A DNA stretch of 64,000 nucleotides from Streptomyces sp. NBC_00513 (GCF_041431415.1 NZ_CP107845.1:4464001-4528000), one strand, 5' to 3'; positions 7,578-17,230 are shown, counted from the first letter of the stretch. Translations and numbers: made by a program. Notes: generated by a model not told the origin, from the letters alone.

Positions 7578-7613
7578 CGAAGGCCCCGTCCGGCGGGCCG
7601 GGCGGGGCCTTCG
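7578..7613 (-). terminator. Terminator of the ABC exporter operon
   Basis: 11-bp stem CGAAGGCCCCG / CGGGGCCTTCG with a GC-rich loop, 18 bp beyond the permease stop codon. Confidence 0.75.
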
Positions 7614-7630
7614 AAGTGTCGAGCGGCGCG

Positions 7631-9274
7631 TCAGCCCTTGCTGACCGCCACGAGGATCTCCGGGAGCTTGCGGGACACCGCGGGGGCGGCGATGCGCACG
7701 CCCGCCCACGTGGTCAGGGTGCCCCAGGCGATGCCCAGCGGCAGCAGGATCCAGGTCAGGGACTGTTGGTCCGTCGCCCCGAGGTAGATCGTGAGGGCGA
7801 TCATCGGCGCACAGATCACGGCCGAGACCAGCACGCCGCCGAAGATCCCCATCCAAGCCAGGCCGGCCTGGCCCGGGACGACGTTCTTGAAGGCCCCGTC
7901 CGTCGGGATGGAGTACGCGAAGTGCGCCGAGGCCAGCGAGCCCGTGCACATCATCGAACCCACCAGCGCCAGACACATGCCCAGACCGGCCGGGAACGCG
8001 TTCCAGTCGCCGAGCAGCCAGGCGGTGACGGCCGTGACCAGCACCGTGTACGGGACGGTGATCAAGGCCAGCGCGTAGGCGCGGGCCCGGAGTTCGACGA
8101 ACGCGTCACGCGGGGACGAGATGGTCTGGGCGACCATCCAGAACGCCGAGGTGTCCTGACCGAACTGGTTGTACATCTGGACGCCGAGCATGCCCGCGCC
8201 GAAGCAGGAGAGGTACACGGAGCCGGTGCCCTGGAGGGCGTTGAAGACCGGCACGATCAGGCCGATGGCCAGCGCCGACGCCCAGGACGCCTTGGTCTTC
8301 GGGTCGCGGATCGCGTAGCGCAGGCTGCGCTGCATGACCGCGCCCGTGCGGCCCGCCGGCAGGAAGGCCCAGACTCCGCCGTCACCGCGGTCACCGCGGT
8401 CCTTGTGCGGCTCGGCCGCCGCGATGGTGGAGCCGTCCGGGGTCACCATCAGCCTGGTCAGGCTGCGCTCCCAGAACCAGATCAGCGCGGCCAGGGCCAC
8501 GAGCGTGAGGGCCAGTTGGGCGGCGGCGACCGCGTAGTCGCCGTCGCTCACCGAGTCGACCATGCCGACCGCCGTCGCCGGCGGCAGCCAGCGCACCACG
8601 GCCTCGGCCGGCTCCAACTGCGTCAGGCCGCCGGCCTGGAACAGCCGCTGGCTCGCGAAGTTCGCCACCTGCGCGCCGATCGCGATCAACAGGCCGCTGA
8701 GCAGGGCCAGGTCGCGTCCCTTGCGGCTGGACAGGAGCCGCACGTTGGCCGTGGCCACCGCGCGGGCCAGCGCGACGCAGCCGAGGAGCAGCAGCGGGAC
8801 GGCCACCACGGCGGCCGCCACTCCCGCGGCGCCCCGCGCGACGGCGACCACCGAGCCGATGGCCAGGCAGAGCGTGAACAGGGGGCCGATGCCCACCAGC
8901 GAGGAGGCCAGCAGGGCCCGTACGAGCGGACGCGGGTGCAGCGGCAGCATGACCAGCCGACTCGGGTCGAGGGTCTCGTCGCCGGTCGGGAAGAACAGCG
9001 GCATGAAGGCCCAGCCGAGCGCCAGGATCGCCGCGAGCAGCACCACGACGGTGCCGGCGTGCGTGTGCCCGTGCAGCAGGGACAGGCCCAGCGTCATGAA
9101 GAACGCGACGACGAGCGCGAAGACGAGGCTGGAGATCCAGACGGCCTTGCGCTTCGAGGAGCCCTTCAGGCCGTTCTTCAGCAGGGACAGCTTGAGCCGC
9201 ACGAACAGCGGGGTCAGGGAGACGGCGTGGGTCGCCGCGGTGGTGGGGGCGGTGACGGAGGCGGTGGCGGTCAT
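7631..9274 (-). CDS. ABC transporter permease
   Basis: The 547-residue integral membrane protein has about 12 hydrophobic segments in two blocks, separated by a hydrophilic loop around 'PHKDRGDRGDGG'. The start 'MTATASV' at 9274 overlaps the stop of the ATPase gene by 4 nt, as in translationally coupled pairs. Together they form an ABC-2-like exporter whose substrate cannot be told from sequence. Confidence 0.88.
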   Translation of the reverse strand: MTATASVTAPTTAATHAVSLTPLFVRLKLSLLKNGLKGSSKRKAVWISSLVFALVVAFFMTLGLSLLHGHTHAGTVVVLLAAILALGWAFMPLFFPTGDETLDPSRLVMLPLHPRPLVRALLASSLVGIGPLFTLCLAIGSVVAVARGAAGVAAAVVAVPLLLLGCVALARAVATANVRLLSSRKGRDLALLSGLLIAIGAQVANFASQRLFQAGGLTQLEPAEAVVRWLPPATAVGMVDSVSDGDYAVAAAQLALTLVALAALIWFWERSLTRLMVTPDGSTIAAAEPHKDRGDRGDGGVWAFLPAGRTGAVMQRSLRYAIRDPKTKASWASALAIGLIVPVFNALQGTGSVYLSCFGAGMLGVQMYNQFGQDTSAFWMVAQTISSPRDAFVELRARAYALALITVPYTVLVTAVTAWLLGDWNAFPAGLGMCLALVGSMMCTGSLASAHFAYSIPTDGAFKNVVPGQAGLAWMGIFGGVLVSAVICAPMIALTIYLGATDQQSLTWILLPLGIAWGTLTTWAGVRIAAPAVSRKLPEILVAVSKG

Positions 9275-10104
9275 CGGGCGCCGCCCAGCCAGTCCAGGGA
9301 GTCGCCGGAGGCGCGATCCTGGGCGCCGACGAGCCCGAGGAAGGCGCTCTGGAGGGACGGCGCGTCGCCCCGTACGTCGGCCAGCGGGCCCGCGGCGCGG
9401 ATCCGGCCCGCGACCATGACGGCCACCCAGTCGCACAGCGACTCGACCAGCTCCATCACGTGGGAGGAGAAGATCACGGTGGCGCCGGACGCGGTGTAGC
9501 GCTCCAGCACGCCGCGGATGGTCTGCGCCGACACCGGGTCCACACCCTCGAACGGCTCGTCCAGGAAGAGAACTTCGGGGTTGTGCAGCAGCGCGGCCGC
9601 GAGGCCGATCTTCTTGCGCATGCCCGTCGAGTAGTCCACGACCAGTTTGTGCTGGGAGCCCGCGAGGTCCAGCACGTCGAGCAGCTGCGTCGCCCGCTTG
9701 TCGGTCTCCTCGCCCGGCAGGCCGCGCAACCGGCCCATGTAGCCGAGGAGTTCACGTCCGGAGAGTCGCTCGAACAGGCGCAGCCCCTCGGGCAGGACGC
9801 CGATCCTCGACTTCACCTCGACGGGGTCGGCCCAGACGTCGTGCCCCGCGACGAGGACACGCCCCGCGTCGGGGCGCAGCAGACCCGTGATCATCGACAG
9901 GGTGGTGGTCTTGCCCGCACCGTTGGGTCCGACGAGCCCGATGAACCGGCCCGCCGGGATCTCCAGGTCGATGCCGGAGACGGCCACCTGCTCGCCGAAC
10001 CGCTTCCACAGTCCCTCGATGCGTACGGCGGCGTGCGGCGCGGATCGCACGCCACCCGTCCCGCCGTCCGTCCTGCTCGTCGTGGCGTCAGCCTGGTCGG
10101 GCAT
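9271..10104 (-). CDS. ABC transporter ATP-binding protein
   Basis: The 277-residue nucleotide-binding protein has Walker A GPNGAGKTT (59-67), signature YSTGM (159-163; Ser-Thr-Gly variant) and Walker B VLFLDEP (178-184), followed by the switch His in 'IFSSHVMELVE'. It powers the permease encoded immediately downstream with a 4-nt overlap. A GAGAGG RBS precedes ATG at 10104. The N-terminal 24 residues are a Thr/Gly-rich extension. Confidence 0.92.
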   Translation of the reverse strand: MPDQADATTSRTDGGTGGVRSAPHAAVRIEGLWKRFGEQVAVSGIDLEIPAGRFIGLVGPNGAGKTTTLSMITGLLRPDAGRVLVAGHDVWADPVEVKSRIGVLPEGLRLFERLSGRELLGYMGRLRGLPGEETDKRATQLLDVLDLAGSQHKLVVDYSTGMRKKIGLAAALLHNPEVLFLDEPFEGVDPVSAQTIRGVLERYTASGATVIFSSHVMELVESLCDWVAVMVAGRIRAAGPLADVRGDAPSLQSAFLGLVGAQDRASGDSLDWLGGAR

Positions 10105-10218
10105 GCGCGTGCCTCTCGTTCCGTTCCCCGTGGTCCTACGTTCCTCACCATAGGAGGAGGGGGAGAGGCGGCAGCAGTTACTTATGTCATGAACTTCTCG
10201 GAGAATTCCGCGGTGCGC

Positions 10219-10896
10219 TCAGGCGGTGCGCAGGTCCCGGGCGTGACTGCCGCACGCGTACGCGAGGGCGTCGATCAGTTCCTCGGTGTCCGGCAGCCAC
10301 CGGTTGGCGGGCGTGGGCTTGCGGGCCCACTGCACCGAGCCCCGGCCGCCGAAGCGGGTGGGCGGCGCGGCCACGTACTCGCCCTCGCCCCGGGCGGCCA
10401 GGTCGATCGCGGCGGGCGACCAGCCCGACTTCCGTACGAGCTCCGGCACCTTCACGCCGGCGCCCGGCAGGACGAAGAAGAGCATCCGGTGGTCGGGGGT
10501 GAGGGCGACCGGCCCGAGGGTGCGCTGCATGCGTTCCAGTCGGGCCAGGGCCAGGAAGCCGGCGGAGTCCGGGACGTCCAGCGCGTCGAACGTGCGCCCC
10601 GTCGGCATCAGGATCGAGGCCTCGGGCTGCTTCGCCCAGATCCGCCGGACCTGCACCGCGCTCCCGGTGGCCTGTGCGGCCCAGTCCTTCACCGTCGGGT
10701 GGGCGCCGGGCGCCGCGCAGTCCGCGGTTCCGCAGGAGCAGATCTCCCGGCCGTCGGCCGCCTCCAACCAGGTGCCGGCGAAGACATCCCAGTGCCGTTC
10801 TTCCGCGTACCGCACGGCATGGTCCAGCAGCTGCTTGCCGCGCTGCTTGGGGATGGGTGCGGTCTCCGTGACTCCGATGGTCTCTTCCACGCCCAT
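10219..10896 (-). CDS. Bifunctional DNA primase/polymerase N-terminal-like protein
   Basis: The 225-residue protein resembles the prim-pol N-terminal domain found in actinobacterial proteins: 'LLDHAVRYAEERHWDVFAG', a Cys-x-Cys...Cys cluster 'CSCGTADCAAPGAHP', and 'LPTGRTFDALDVP'-like motifs. No helicase part follows, so it is not a full plasmid or phage replication protein. Such stand-alone proteins are common in Streptomyces chromosomes with unknown role. ATG at 10896 was taken as start; GTG at 10914 is possible. It is divergent from the TPR regulator at 11112. Confidence 0.75.
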   Translation of the reverse strand: MGVEETIGVTETAPIPKQRGKQLLDHAVRYAEERHWDVFAGTWLEAADGREICSCGTADCAAPGAHPTVKDWAAQATGSAVQVRRIWAKQPEASILMPTGRTFDALDVPDSAGFLALARLERMQRTLGPVALTPDHRMLFFVLPGAGVKVPELVRKSGWSPAAIDLAARGEGEYVAAPPTRFGGRGSVQWARKPTPANRWLPDTEELIDALAYACGSHARDLRTA

Positions 10897-11111
10897 CACA
10901 ACTCTCGCGATCACCTGGGGTTACGGGCGTAAACCGGCCCGTGGACGGAACATCGATCCTGCATACGGGGCGCACCGGTGCATGGGCGGGGGCGCGTGGG
11001 AGGTCGGGGCGCGGTCCGCGGGTAGCCACGCAACGCAGAGGGGAAGATTCTCCGCACATCAGGCGGGAAGTGATCATTCCTACGCTCTCCCGCGGCTTCA
11101 GGGGGTTTTTC

Positions 11112-12494
11112 ATGGCAGCCAGGCCTCTCGTCGCCCGTCAACCGAACGAACGGTTGCAGGCGCTCATCCAGGAAGCCGGGTGCTCCAACGCCGGGCTCGC
11201 CCGGCGCGTGAACATGTGCGGGGCCGAGCACGGCCTCGATCTGCGCTACGACAAGACCTCCGTGGCCCGATGGCTGCGCGGCCAACAACCGCGCGGCCGG
11301 GCGCCCGGCATCATCGCCGAGGCGCTCGGGCGCAAACTCGGCCGGACCGTCACCATCGACGAGATCGGCATGGCCAACGGCAAGAACCTCGCCTCCGGCG
11401 TCGGCCTGCAGTTCTCCCCGACGGTGATCGGTGCCATCGAGCAGGTCTGCGAGCTGTGGCGCAGTGACGTCGGCCGGCGCGACTTCCTCTCCGGATCGAG
11501 CGTGGCGGCGTCCGCGCTCGTCGAACCGAGCCGCGACTGGCTGATCACCGGCGCCGACCCGCAGGTGGCACGCAGTGGCGGCTCGCGCGTCGGGATGTCC
11601 GACGTGGACGCGGTACGGGCGACCACCGAGGCGCTCAAGGAACTCGACCACCGCTTCGGCAGCGGTCACGTGCGGCCCGTCGTCGTGCACTACCTCAACT
11701 CCGTGGTGTCCGGGCTGATCGGCGGCTCCTACCGGGAACCGGTCGGCCGGGCGCTGTTCGCGGAGGTGGCACGGCTGACGGAACTCGCCGGCTACATGGC
11801 GGTGGACACCGGCCAGCCCGGCCTGGCCCAGCGCTACTACATCCAGGCGCTGCGTCTCGCCCAGGCCGCGGGCGACCGCGCGTACGGCGGGTACGTGCTG
11901 GCCGCCTCGATGAGCCACCTCGCGGCCGAGCTGGGCAATCCCCGGGAGATCTCGCAGTTGGCGCGGGCCGCCCAGGAAGGCACGCGGGGGCAGGTCACCC
12001 CGCGGGTGGAGTCCATGTTCTACGCGGCCGAGGCGCGCGGGCACGCGCTGATGGGCGACACCCGGGCCACGGCGGTGCTGTCCGGGAGGGCGGTGACGGC
12101 GCTGGAACGGGCGGAGCCGGAGACCGGCGACGACCCTTCCTGGATCCGCCACTTCGACCAGTCCTACCTCGCGGACGAACTGGCGCACTGCCACCGGGAC
12201 CTGGGGCAGGCAGACGCGGCGGCCAGGCGGGCGGAGGAGGCGTTGCGGGGCCTTCCGGAGACCAAGGCCCGCCGCCGGGCCATCGGCATGCTGCTGCTGG
12301 CGGCGGCGCAGGTCCAGCAGCGGGAGGTGGAACAGGCATGCCAGACGGCGGCGAAGGCCGCCGACCTCCTCGGGTCGCTGCGGTCGCGGCGCGGAATGGA
12401 GTACCTGGAGGACTTCCGGACGAGGCTGGAGCCGTACCGCGACGAGGCCTCGGTGCGGGAATTCGGGGCCCGGCCCGCGGTGCAACCCGCCTGA
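11112..12494 (+). CDS. TPR-containing regulatory protein (NsdA/NsdB-like family)
   Basis: The 460-residue protein has an N-terminal helix-turn-helix-like segment ('AGLARRVN...TSVARWLRGQQPRGR', about 20-65), then the family motif 'MANGKNLASGVGLQFSP' and a long helical domain with tetratricopeptide-like repeats (about 150-440). Streptomyces proteins of this type include negative regulators of sporulation and antibiotics such as NsdA. Which paralogue this is cannot be decided here. ATG at 11112 follows CAGGGGG. Confidence 0.75.
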   Translation: MAARPLVARQPNERLQALIQEAGCSNAGLARRVNMCGAEHGLDLRYDKTSVARWLRGQQPRGRAPGIIAEALGRKLGRTVTIDEIGMANGKNLASGVGLQFSPTVIGAIEQVCELWRSDVGRRDFLSGSSVAASALVEPSRDWLITGADPQVARSGGSRVGMSDVDAVRATTEALKELDHRFGSGHVRPVVVHYLNSVVSGLIGGSYREPVGRALFAEVARLTELAGYMAVDTGQPGLAQRYYIQALRLAQAAGDRAYGGYVLAASMSHLAAELGNPREISQLARAAQEGTRGQVTPRVESMFYAAEARGHALMGDTRATAVLSGRAVTALERAEPETGDDPSWIRHFDQSYLADELAHCHRDLGQADAAARRAEEALRGLPETKARRRAIGMLLLAAAQVQQREVEQACQTAAKAADLLGSLRSRRGMEYLEDFRTRLEPYRDEASVREFGARPAVQPA

Positions 12495-12620
12495 GGGACC
12501 GGCCCCGGGCGGGGTGGGTGAAGTGGAAGGTTCGGGTGGGCCTGCCGGTGACGGCGGATGACCGGGTAGCGTGACCCGACGGTTCCGTAGGTTCGGACAA
12601 GTCGGAGAAGGAGTCTCCCG

Positions 12621-14216
12621 GTGACGCAGAACGGACGAGGGGGCGCCCCCCGGTCAGGGGCGCCGTGGGGTCCGGATCCGGCATATCCGGAGCAGCCGGA
12701 GTACCGGGAACAGGACGACTACGCGCTCCAGGACCCGGAGCCGGTGCGGGGACAGGAGTCCCCGCAGCAGCCCCAGCAGCCGCCGGCGCCCCAGCAGCAG
12801 TACCAGGACCACCAGGGCTACCAGCAGGCCCCGGCCCAGGAGTACCAGGGCTACCCGCAGGGGCAGCAGTACGGGCAGCAGGAGCCGTACCAGCGGCAGG
12901 AGCAGTACTCGCGGCAGGAGCCGTACCCGCAGCAGTACGAGCAGCAGCAGCCCGGGCCCGCCTACGGGTACCCGCCGCAGGAGGACCCGGCGCAGCGGGC
13001 CGGCGAGCCCGGCTACGGCTACCCGCCGCCGCTGCACGAGGCCGCGACGCAGTACATCCAGCCCGTCCCCTCCGGTCCGGGTTCCGGTCCGGGGCAGGGT
13101 CCCGGTGCCGGTGAGGACGCGACGCAGTACATACCGCCGGTCCCCTCCGGTCCGGGTACGCCGGCGCACGCCGAGGCCGCGACGCAGTTCATCCAGCCCG
13201 TTCCCTCGGGTCCGGGTTCCGGTCCGGGGCAGGGTGCCGGTGCCGGTGAGGACGCGACCCAGTACATACCGCCGGTCCCCTCGGGCCCGGGCACGCCCGC
13301 GCACGCCGAGGCCGCCACCCAGTTCATCCCGCCCGTCCCGCCCGGGCCGGGGCCCAACGCCGCCGAGGGCTTCGACGGGCTGTTCCGCGGTGACGACGGG
13401 ACCGCCGGGCACACGCAGCACCTGCCGCCGATCCAGGAGCCGGTGCTGCGACAGCAGCCGCCCCGGCCCCGTCCGCCGCGCGGGCAGGGCCCCCAGGGTC
13501 CCGGCCGCCCGATGCCGCCGCAGTACCAGCAGCAGCCTCACGCCCAGCACGCCCCGCCGCCCCCGCCGCCGCCGGCCGGTCGCAAGGTGTCGCCGGCGGT
13601 GATCGCCGCCGTGATCACGGGCCTCGTGGTGGTCGGACTCGGCGTCGGCGCGCTGTTGTCGGACGGCAAGGCGCAGAACACGGACCCGGGCGCGGAGCCC
13701 GCCGCCCCGACCGGTACCGGAGGGTCGGCCGCGGCGGTCGGGGAGGCTCCGGTCGACCCGGCCCGCCCCCAGGCCGTACAGCTCGACAAGCTGCTCGCCG
13801 AGAGCAACGACAGCAGGGCCGCCGTGATCAAGGCCGTCGAGGACATCAAGGGCTGCGCCAACCTCGGACAGGCTGCCGGCGACCTGCGCGCCGCGGCCCT
13901 CCAGCGCGAGCAGTTGGTGACCAAGCTCCAGGACCTCAAGATGGACAAGTTGCCGAACCACGCGAGGCTCGCCGCCTCCCTCACCAAGGCCTGGAACGCG
14001 TCGGCGGAGGCCGACAACAGCTACGCGGCCTGGGCGGACGACGTGGACCACGACAAGGGCAACTGCAAGGACGGCAAGGCCAAGACCACCGCCAACGCCG
14101 GCAAGGGCAACGCGTCGAGCGGCGAGGCGACGAAGGCCAAGCAGTCGGCCGCGGCCATGTGGAACTCGATCGCGGGCAAGTACGAGCTCACCAAGCGGGA
14201 CAAGTCGCAGCTCTGA
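12621..14216 (+). CDS. Pro/Gln-rich single-pass membrane protein with internal repeats
   Basis: The 531-residue protein begins with about 310 residues of low-complexity Gln/Pro/Tyr/Gly sequence, then a transmembrane helix ('VIAAVITGLVVVGLGVGALL', about 328-348) and an extracytoplasmic domain rich in Ala/Lys with two Cys residues. Within the cytoplasmic part, residues 139-250 hold five copies of an 'ATQ(Y/F)I(Q/P)PVP(S/P)GPG' motif in a near-duplicated block. The architecture recalls Streptomyces envelope proteins of unknown function. GTG at 12621 has GGAGAAGGAG upstream. Confidence 0.8.
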   Translation: MTQNGRGGAPRSGAPWGPDPAYPEQPEYREQDDYALQDPEPVRGQESPQQPQQPPAPQQQYQDHQGYQQAPAQEYQGYPQGQQYGQQEPYQRQEQYSRQEPYPQQYEQQQPGPAYGYPPQEDPAQRAGEPGYGYPPPLHEAATQYIQPVPSGPGSGPGQGPGAGEDATQYIPPVPSGPGTPAHAEAATQFIQPVPSGPGSGPGQGAGAGEDATQYIPPVPSGPGTPAHAEAATQFIPPVPPGPGPNAAEGFDGLFRGDDGTAGHTQHLPPIQEPVLRQQPPRPRPPRGQGPQGPGRPMPPQYQQQPHAQHAPPPPPPPAGRKVSPAVIAAVITGLVVVGLGVGALLSDGKAQNTDPGAEPAAPTGTGGSAAAVGEAPVDPARPQAVQLDKLLAESNDSRAAVIKAVEDIKGCANLGQAAGDLRAAALQREQLVTKLQDLKMDKLPNHARLAASLTKAWNASAEADNSYAAWADDVDHDKGNCKDGKAKTTANAGKGNASSGEATKAKQSAAAMWNSIAGKYELTKRDKSQL

Positions 14217-14225
14217 TCCGGGCCG

Positions 14226-14257
14226 CCCGTACGCGCACGCCGGAGAGCGCGTACGGG
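14226..14257. terminator. Bidirectional hairpin terminator
   Basis: Perfect 11-bp stem CCCGTACGCGC with a 10-nt loop, between the convergent genes ending at 14216 and 14277. Confidence 0.8.
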
Positions 14258-14276
14258 TACGGGCGAACCGCCGGGA

Positions 14277-15551
14277 TCAGGTCGCGCGGGGGGCCTGCTC
14301 CAGCGTCGAGGTCATGTCCAGGGTCTGTTCGCCGGGCTGGGCGACGAGTCGCCCCGACCGGACGATCTGGAAGGTGACCCGGCCGTTCGAGATCCGGGGG
14401 AAACCGGCGACGGCGCGCAGGTCCTGGTAGCGCCAGCTCAGGTCGGGGGTGAGGCCGCCGGTCTTGACGCTCTCGGCCTGGTTGAGGGCGCGGGTGAGCC
14501 GGCGCGCGGTGACGTCCTCGCCCCGGTCCAGGCGCCGCACCATCTCGTTCAGCACGGAGTAGGCGATCCAGGTGGTCTGCGCTCCGCTGTCGTCGGGGTC
14601 GAGGGTGTCGTCGCCGAAGGCCTGCTCGGAGATGACCTTGCGCATGGGCTCCCACAGCGGGTCGGTGGACACCGGGTACCAACTGGTCAGGTAGGCGCCC
14701 TCGAAGGGGCTGTCCTTGCCGCCGGTGCGGTCCACCAGGGACTGGCTGACGCTGCCGAGCACGGAGGAGATCTGCGCCTTCGCGTGCCGGCCGTCGGAGC
14801 GGCGGAAGGCGTCGAAGAAGGTCTCGGTGCGCTCGCCGAGCACGGCCGCGACGCAACTGCGGTCCTTGCCGGTGGAGACGTTGGCGAGCGCCTCCCGGGC
14901 CTGCGGGGCGAAGTCGGCGGAGTCCTCGGCGGCCCGGATGTCGGCGGCCTCGGGCACGTTGTTGGCCTTGAGGCCGGCGTTGAGCAGTACCGGCAGGGCG
15001 TCGCCGGCGAGGGTGTCGGGGCGGACCAGGGACACCTTGGAGCAGGCGCGGCCCAGTTGGTGGCCGGCGCCGGCGAGGAGGACGGGCTGACCGCCGTTGA
15101 CGGGGTAGGACAGGGGGCTCTGGAACTCCTCGGAGGAGACCCCGTACCCGCCGATGAAGGGGATGCCCTCGGCCTCCAGGGGGGCCATGTAGGCGCGGCC
15201 GTGCTGGCTGTACGAGCCGACGACCGCGACGGCCTTCTCGGCGATGGCCTCGCGCGCGCAGTCGGCGGCGCCGGTGGGGGTGTTCTTCTCGTTGCAGGTC
15301 AGGACGCGCAGCTTGTGGCCGTTGATGCCGCCCTTGGCGTTCACCCAGCGTTCGTACGCCTTGGCCATGCCGGGCATTCCCGGCATGTTGGTGGCTTTGG
15401 TGCCCATCGGGGCGAACGTCATGACCGTGAGGGCGCCCCCGGATTCCCCCGCGTCCCCGGGGGGCGTCCCGCAGCCCGCGACGAGACACGCGCCCATCGC
15501 CGTGGCCAGGAAGGTGCGGGTGAGGGTCGCCGTGCGTCGCCGATTGGTCAT
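14277..15551 (-). CDS. Branched-chain-amino-acid-type ABC substrate-binding lipoprotein
   Basis: The 424-residue protein has a signal peptide with lipobox LVAGC (about residues 22-26), then a type-1 periplasmic binding fold ('AYERWVNAKGGINGHKL', 'VVGSYSQHG', 'GIPFIGGYG'). It is a LivJ/amide-binding-type receptor, anchored outside the membrane. No permease or ATPase gene is adjacent, so it is an orphan receptor; the ligand is unknown. ATG at 15551 was chosen; GTG at 15557 is an alternative. Confidence 0.87.
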   Translation of the reverse strand: MTNRRRTATLTRTFLATAMGACLVAGCGTPPGDAGESGGALTVMTFAPMGTKATNMPGMPGMAKAYERWVNAKGGINGHKLRVLTCNEKNTPTGAADCAREAIAEKAVAVVGSYSQHGRAYMAPLEAEGIPFIGGYGVSSEEFQSPLSYPVNGGQPVLLAGAGHQLGRACSKVSLVRPDTLAGDALPVLLNAGLKANNVPEAADIRAAEDSADFAPQAREALANVSTGKDRSCVAAVLGERTETFFDAFRRSDGRHAKAQISSVLGSVSQSLVDRTGGKDSPFEGAYLTSWYPVSTDPLWEPMRKVISEQAFGDDTLDPDDSGAQTTWIAYSVLNEMVRRLDRGEDVTARRLTRALNQAESVKTGGLTPDLSWRYQDLRAVAGFPRISNGRVTFQIVRSGRLVAQPGEQTLDMTSTLEQAPRAT

Positions 15552-15692
15552 GTCCACGCACCATTCCGCCCCACGGGGAACTGGAGAGTGAGGTGTACAC
15601 AACATTCGGTGACGCCCGGGTGAATTGCCGGGGCATCCTCGCACGCCCGGGCGCCTCAAGATCGCAGGTGGGGGGAACGTACGATCGAAAGC

Positions 15693-16196
15693 GTGACATT
15701 CGCCCAAGGTTCGAAGAACTCTTCCCGCCGCGGCGGCCGCTCCTCCACCATGGGCGGCATGCCCCTCAACGACATGCCGTGGTGGCGCTGGCGCGCCAAT
15801 GTGCGCTCGGCGCTGCACATGCTCTCCGACCCGGCCTTCCAGGAGGAGGTCTGGTCGACCGGCGTCGAAGGCTACGGCGACGTCACCGATGCCGTGTACC
15901 GGCTCGTCGAGGACACCTGGCTCGACAGCTGGTCCGCCGAGAAGTACGTCGGCACGATCTTCCGCGACTCCGCCGAGGCGGCCGTCGTGGACCTCGCCGT
16001 GCTCCGCGTACTGCGGATCCTGCACCAGGTCGGACCGGACGCGCCCGTGTCGACGTACCTGGAACACCACGCCTGGCCCGAGGCGGTACGCGCCGCCCGC
16101 GAGGCCCACGTACGGCTCGCCGCGGCGGACGCGGACGACCCCGACGTACCGCCGACGTCGCTCGACGTGCTGAGGATCCTCACCCGCGCGGTGTGA
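15693..16196 (+). CDS. SCO4402-family protein of unknown function
   Basis: The 167-residue protein has a basic Ser/Arg/Gly-rich N-terminus followed by a helical domain beginning 'MPLNDMPWWRWRANVRSALHMLSDPAFQ'. The family is confined to actinobacteria and sits just upstream of purU in S. coelicolor, as here (14 bp gap). No catalytic motif is visible. GTG at 15693 lacks a clear RBS; the internal ATG at 15753 would begin just before the conserved part. Confidence 0.8.
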   Translation: MTFAQGSKNSSRRGGRSSTMGGMPLNDMPWWRWRANVRSALHMLSDPAFQEEVWSTGVEGYGDVTDAVYRLVEDTWLDSWSAEKYVGTIFRDSAEAAVVDLAVLRVLRILHQVGPDAPVSTYLEHHAWPEAVRAAREAHVRLAAADADDPDVPPTSLDVLRILTRAV

Positions 16197-16210
16197 AAGG
16201 CTGTCGGGTC

Positions 16211-17083
16211 ATGAGCGCAGACCCGCAGCAGCAGCCCCAGCAGTACGTCCTGACCCTGTCCTGCCCGGACAAGCAGGGCATTGTGCACGCCGTGTCCAGC
16301 TACCTGTTCATGACCGGATGCAACATCGAGGACAGCCGACAGTTCGGCGACCGTGACACCGGTCTCTTTTTCATGCGGGTGCACTTCACGGCGGACTCGC
16401 CGGTCACGGTGGACAAGCTGCGGGCCAGCTTCACCGCGATCGGGGACTCCTTCCGGATGGACTGGCAGATCCACCGCTCCGACGAGCGCATGCGGATCGT
16501 CCTGATGGTGTCGAAGTTCGGCCACTGCCTCAACGACCTCCTCTTCCGGTCCAGCATCGGGGCGCTGCCGGTCGAGATCGCGGCCGTCGTGTCGAACCAC
16601 ACCGACTTCGCCGAGCTGGTCGGCTCGTACAACGTGCCGTTCGTGCACATCCCCGTGACGAAGGACACGAAGGCCGCCGCCGAGGCGGAACTGCTGGAAC
16701 TGGTCCGCGCCGAGCGGGTCGACCTGGTCGTCCTCGCGCGGTACATGCAGGTGCTGTCGGACACCCTGTGCAAGGAGCTGAGCGGGCGGATCATCAACAT
16801 CCACCACTCGTTCCTGCCGAGCTTCAAGGGCGCCAAGCCCTACCACCAGGCGCACGCCCGGGGCGTGAAGCTGATCGGCGCGACCGCGCACTACGTGACG
16901 GCCGACCTCGACGAGGGGCCGATCATCGAGCAGGAGGTCGAGCGGGTCGGCCACGAGGTCACGCCGGACCAGCTGGTGGCCATCGGTCGGGACGTGGAGT
17001 GCCAGGCGCTGGCGCGGGCCGTGAAGTGGCACAGCGAGCACCGCGTCCTCCTGAACGGCACCCGCACGGTCGTCTTCGCCTGA
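16211..17083 (+). CDS. purU: Formyltetrahydrofolate deformylase PurU
   Basis: The 290-residue enzyme hydrolyses 10-formyl-tetrahydrofolate to formate and tetrahydrofolate, supplying formate and balancing one-carbon pools. An N-terminal ACT domain ('YVLTLSCPDKQGIVHAVSS', about 12-85) precedes a formyltransferase-type domain. That domain has the conserved Asn ('SNHTD'), His ('NIHHSFLPSF') and Asp ('ADLDEGPI') of the catalytic triad. Length is normal. It follows the SCO4402-family gene closely and is probably co-transcribed with it. Confidence 0.96.
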   Translation: MSADPQQQPQQYVLTLSCPDKQGIVHAVSSYLFMTGCNIEDSRQFGDRDTGLFFMRVHFTADSPVTVDKLRASFTAIGDSFRMDWQIHRSDERMRIVLMVSKFGHCLNDLLFRSSIGALPVEIAAVVSNHTDFAELVGSYNVPFVHIPVTKDTKAAAEAELLELVRAERVDLVVLARYMQVLSDTLCKELSGRIINIHHSFLPSFKGAKPYHQAHARGVKLIGATAHYVTADLDEGPIIEQEVERVGHEVTPDQLVAIGRDVECQALARAVKWHSEHRVLLNGTRTVVFA

Positions 17084-17131
17084 CCCCTGCCGCTCCGCTG
17101 CGCGGGCACTACGGGCGGGCCATTTCAGCCT

Positions 17132-17230
17132 CGCCGGCGTTTGAGGCGCGGGTCCGGGCGGAGCCCGGTGCTTGGCGGAGCCGGGGTCACCTGGGGCTCC
17201 GCCCCAGACCCCGCGCCTCAAACGCCGGCG
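17132..17230. repeat. Inverted pair of the REP-like element CGCCGGCGTTTGAGGCGCGGG
   Basis: The 21-bp arm at 17132-17152 is exactly complementary to 17210-17230. It lies between the convergent purU and anti-sigma genes and can act as terminator. The same element recurs four times in direct orientation at 42750-43028. Degenerate GCCGGCGGGGCTG copies follow to 17315. Confidence 0.9.

Noticed and set aside
10219..10896. Prim-pol gene as sign of an integrated plasmid or phage
   Set aside because: Only the N-terminal domain exists and no integrase, excisionase, transfer gene or att site was seen nearby.
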